Assembly (NCBI GenBank): GCA_028274465.1
Contig: CM051456.1
Location: 17,325,745-17,389,744, forward strand
Direction of reading: 5' to 3'
Length of the DNA: 64,000 nucleotides
From: Plantago ovata
Lineage: Eukaryota; Streptophyta; Magnoliopsida; Lamiales; Plantaginaceae
Of the stretch, positions 60,015-64,000 are shown piece by piece. The first letter of the stretch is position 1. Each line of letters begins with the position of its first letter. The notes beneath the pieces are model-generated. The model saw only the letters and a program-made list of their open reading frames with translations, searched no databases and was not told where the DNA came from. The position numbers and the translations under genes are program-made.

Positions 60015-63000
60015 ATGTTTACTCCACTCCGGTATTCATGCTGCCGTTTCTCTCAATCATCATCACTCATTCTCTCCTCTCTAACCACCAAAACAACTTC
60101 TAATTTTCTCCCTTTCACCATCTCCTTCCCTACCAAACCCACTCTCATCTCCACCACCACCACCTCAAAACCCAAGCTCATAGCAACCATGTCCGGTTCT
60201 CGCCCATCCGCCTTCGATGTTCTCATGTCCAATTCTAAGAAAAAGCAACAGTCCTCCAAGCCCTCTCCAAAGAAACGCAAAGATCCCTCTCCAATTTCCA
60301 CCCAAAACCCTAGCCCAAACCCTAATCCCCTTCCAGACAATGCACCACCTGAAGATAAACCCCAATTAGCTCCCAATAACGACGATTCATCTGGAAATGG
60401 ATCCAATGTTACGGTTAATTCGACAGAATCTAATTCGGTTACAGAGAATAAGAAGGCCAAGGTGTCAATTACTCCGGACGAGAGTTTGGCGGAGTTGAAA
60501 AAGAAGGCGGCGAGTTTTGACGTGAAGAAGGCGGCGTACTGGGGGAAAGGGGAGAAAGTGCCTTTTCTGTTTGTTGCCAAGGCGTTTGATGCGGTTTCGA
60601 CGGAGTCGGGGAGGATTGCTATCACGGAGATTGTGTGTAATATGCTCAGGACAGTGATTGAGACTACCCCGGATGATTTGGTGGCAGTTGTGTACCTTTT
60701 GGCAAACAGGATAGCTTCTGCTCATGAGGGGTTGGAGCTGGGGATAGGGGATGCCTCGATTATTAAGGCGCTTGCGGAGGCTTATGGGGCGCAAGAGGCG
60801 CAGATTAAGAAGAAATATAAGGTGTGATTACTTGAATTTAGGTTGTGTACATGAAAATGAGTTAGTTCTGCTGAGAAGCTCTTTTGATCTTTGTATAGCA
60901 GTTTAGATGAGTTAGTTCTGCTGTTTTTGCTGTTATTGAGCTATGATGGGCATTCTTGAATCTCGTTTATTGTTCTTTTGTTTGCTCATATCTGGTGCAT
61001 GCTACTCATTTTCATTCCCTTGTTATCTATTGTAGGAGCTTGGAGATTTGGGCCTTGTAGCTAAAGGCTATCGTTCATCACAGTCTCTAATGAGAAAACC
61101 CGAAGCTTTAAGTGTTGCTAAAGTTTTCGATACTTTTAAGCTGATTGCTAAGGTATTCTCTTGCTTTCTCGTCTATTGTTGTATCATGATTCTTAGAAGG
61201 TTCTTTAGTCTTTAGCTTGCGTGATGTAGATTTTCTGTCAGATTCCAATGATGTGCCCTGGTAATTTGATATAGCAATGCAATCAGGAATTAACTGAATA
61301 CGTAATTTCCAGCGGATATGAAACCGTATGCTAAAAGAAAATTACTCTCATGAAGCATGACTTTGGGTGATACCCATCATTTGTTACATTCTATTTTAGT
61401 TTGGTATGTCCAAATTCATCAATTTGTTTGCATATGTTCTTGTATTGCTGTCTGTTGAAGCCTGATAGTGGATGATGGATCCGTTCACTTCAGGGACTTA
61501 TTCGGTTAAGCTGAAAAACCATGCAATGCATTTTGAGATGATTACAACATGAAGGCATATGAATGTGTTCCAGAAGGCAAGAAATTGTTGAAATGAAAAG
61601 CAAGAGAACAAAGAACTAAACTGTATAGGGAGTTTTATATTATTTTCTTTGCATTTGAATTTAGGATGAAAATCGTAAGATTGGTTAGAATAATTTGCTG
61701 GTGTAAGAAAACTTAGCGTCAATATCTTTTTGCATCCTTGTACTCCCTTTTCTCCAACACTGTCATTTAAACAATGACCTAAGGTTGAAGGAGAGTTCAA
61801 ACTGTCAGCAACACCATGTAATCAATCTAATGGTTATTGAGTATGTAAGGATTGATTAGTACCGTCTGTCAGATGATGAACTATGAGGGCATGGTGCCAT
61901 CTATTAAATTTCTGGTAGTCTATGAGGATCTGTGCTATAATTCGTTACATTTTTTTTGTGATACTGATTTTCCATATTTGAGTATGTTAGTATGTTACTA
62001 AGTGCCTCTTGTCACACTGGAACTTCCGCAGGAATCTGGGAAGGATAGTCAAGATAAGAAAAAGAATCACATTAAGGGACTCTTAGTTGCTGCCACAGAC
62101 TGCGAACCACTATATTTGATTCGTTTGCTCCAGGTCTGTTTTTTGTGCTATTGACTGTTCTGTATGGTAATTGACTGTCGTTATAAACTTTGTTTTTGCA
62201 ACCTGTGCAGACCAAACTGCGTATTGGCCTAGCAGAACAAACACTATTGGCAGCATTGGGACATGCCGTGGTGTACTCCGAGGAGCACTCGTCATCCAAG
62301 AAGGCTGATACTTCTCTAGAAGAAGTAAGTTCTTGCGACTCCAGATCTCACTACTTGCTATTTCTTATTATCAAGTTAAAATTTTTGTTTTTGGCAACTT
62401 AGAAAGTGTTCATTAATCAACAGAACCGTTAAGGAACAAAAACTGAAATTGGAACGTGCTAATGTGTATGAACTGTAACCCTGGAATGGAAATGGGGGCG
62501 AAATCACTATGGAGACAATGGCACACCTTTTTTTTTTTTTTTTTTTTTTTGCTGTTTTTGTTTTTTATCCATGAATGTTTCTATTCTTTCAAAAGCTGTT
62601 CTCTTCTTCAGATTGTATATTCCTATATATTCTTATGACTGCTCTGTTTTCATGTGCATAATGAGCTTGGCTATGCTACTTCTGAAATTTAGAACACTTT
62701 CTCATGCCTACTTATCAGAGTAGCTTAAGCATGCAATACTGGAATGTTTTAATTGAGATTCTTCATTTGTTTCATTAATTAGTGACTGACAGAAGTTATT
62801 TCCAGCCTTTTAAATTCTGTGCTACCACACTGTATGTAAGATTTGTTAATAATACTAACCTAAACTTATGAACATCTTCACATCCGAATAGGCTAAAAGT
62901 TACTTTTTCCTTGATTTATTTCCTTTTCATCTAATATCTTATTAGATGCTACACATTTTCCATATAATGCATTATCAAGACAATTTCTTGTTGGAGTAAT

Positions 63001-63992
63001 CATCTCATGACCTTTTTCAGGGTGCAAAAATTGTAAAGCAAGTCTATTCTGTAATTCCAGTGTATGATAAAATAGTGCCTGCTCTTCTATCTGGTGGTGT
63101 GAAGAATTTACCAGAGACATGTAGCTTTTCACCTGGGATTCCTGTTGGGCCTATGTTGGCGAAACCAACCAAAGGAGTATCAGAAATTATTGATAAGTTT
63201 CAAGATATGGAATATACTTGTGAATACAAGTATGACGGAGAACGTGCTCAGGTAATGATGTTTTGCCAAAGACACAGATTTGTTGATCTTACAGTTTATA
63301 TCTTATGCCGTTATTGTGTACTTTCCATTTAGATACACTATCTGGAGAATGGTGTAGTCGAGATATACAGTAGAAATGCTGAAAGGAATACTGGGAAGTT
63401 TCCTGATGTTGTTGCTGCTATTACGAGGTAATTTTTTGGTTTTGAGCAAGTGTAAGATTTAGTTTGGTATATGACCTATTTTCTTCTATGATTTGAACTT
63501 TCATTATGTATGAAACCAATTTCTCATGTCCAATGGGCAATGAATCCATAATAACCATTTACTGCCCAATGTAATTCCAGAGAGATTATGCAGTTACTTT
63601 GTCAGGTGTCATGATATGTTCAACACGGGGATACCCTTCAACAACTTTAAAAAGTCTAAATGTCAGATTTGCAGCCAAGATATTTCATGCATATTACACT
63701 TCAAATTTCTTTTAAAAATCAAGGATATTGACACTACTTGTATAACATAATCAGTGTAGTAAAATTGTTGCCATTTTTTATTTTTAAAATCATTGTCTCC
63801 TATTGTTATACTATTGTTATAATTTGCTTAAATCAGAATTTGACTACTATAGTGGAATCCATGATATTGAAGCTTATAGTCTGATGTTTACTGTTTGAGT
63901 GCAGATTAAAACAGCCTTCTGTTACGTCATTCGTCCTTGATTGTGAAATTGTTGCTTATGATCGTGAGAAACATAAAATCCAGCCTTTTCAG
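60015..63992 (+). CDS. LIG1: DNA ligase 1, tandem copy 2 (3' part outside window)
   Basis: Seven exons are visible: 60015-60821, 61036-61152, 62032-62133, 62211-62324, 63021-63251, 63333-63427 and 63905-63992. The window ends in intron 7. Copy 1 shows ten more exons are expected downstream. The first ATG opens a Ser/Thr/Arg-rich, acid-poor leader ([20 protein letters not shown]) typical of a mitochondrial presequence. A second in-frame ATG at 60189 starts [20 protein letters not shown], matching the copy 1 start. Arabidopsis LIG1 is known to use two starts for mitochondrial and nuclear forms. The basic block [12 protein letters not shown] could be a nuclear signal. The adenylation motif [11 protein letters not shown] places the active Lys near 450. 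It seals nicks in replication and repair. No defect is seen. Confidence 0.9.
62529..62551 (+). repeat. Long T run in intron 4 of LIG1 copy 2
   Basis: A pure T tract of about 23 bases, absent at the matching place in copy 1. It may be a mononucleotide repeat or the reversed tail of a small retroposed piece; no further element is visible. Confidence 0.5.
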
Positions 63993-64000
63993 GTGCGAAC

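Noticed and set aside
60053-60625. 190-codon minus-strand frame over LIG1 copy 2 exon 1
   Set aside because: It is antisense to a well-supported coding exon with conserved ligase sequence and has no homology of its own.

Overview
This is a 64 kb piece of nuclear DNA from a eudicot plant. It has spliced genes with GT-AG introns, AT-rich spacers, a vacuolar aquaporin, a FIT-type bHLH iron regulator (typical of reduction-strategy plants), a SOSEKI polarity gene and many miniature transposons. The transposon mix and the dispersed CTGAAC-rich repeats would fit Caryophyllales (spinach/beet group), but that placement is a guess.

Layout. 1-3622 (+): the last three exons of SMG8, a nonsense-mediated decay factor, cut by the window edge. 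3.6-15.3 kb: spacer with a Stowaway MITE, a solo Cassandra LTR carrying a 5S rRNA-like stretch, and CTGAAC-rich elements. 15.4-17.1 kb (+): a TIP1-class aquaporin whose ATG is out of frame with the rest of the protein. 17-29 kb: a transposon graveyard with Harbinger-, hAT- and Mutator-like non-autonomous elements (several with exact target-site duplications), a Copia-like LTR remnant and the LRR end of a decayed R1-type NLR gene. 29.1-30.5 kb (-): FIT-like bHLH. 30.6-40.3 kb: spacer with a three-layer nest of elements at 37.0-38.3 kb. 40.3-43.3 kb (-): SOSEKI. 44.3-46.4 kb (-): a two-domain B3 (REM-like) protein. 49.4-57.7 kb (+): DNA ligase 1 copy 1, with all 17 exons but one in-frame stop. 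60.0-64.0 kb (+): DNA ligase 1 copy 2, intact as far as seen, running off the window after exon 7.

The main story is the B3-LIG1 segment. A decayed piece of the B3 gene 3' end lies just upstream of the second ligase, so a B3+LIG1 unit seems to have been duplicated in tandem. Copy 2 keeps a two-start arrangement that fits mitochondrial plus nuclear forms, and an E2F-like site. Copy 1 has only the nuclear-type start and a stop in exon 2. I found no clearly new multi-gene system. The least explained feature is a set of four dense GGAGC/GCTCC inverted-motif arrays, two of them inside elements with long inverted ends.
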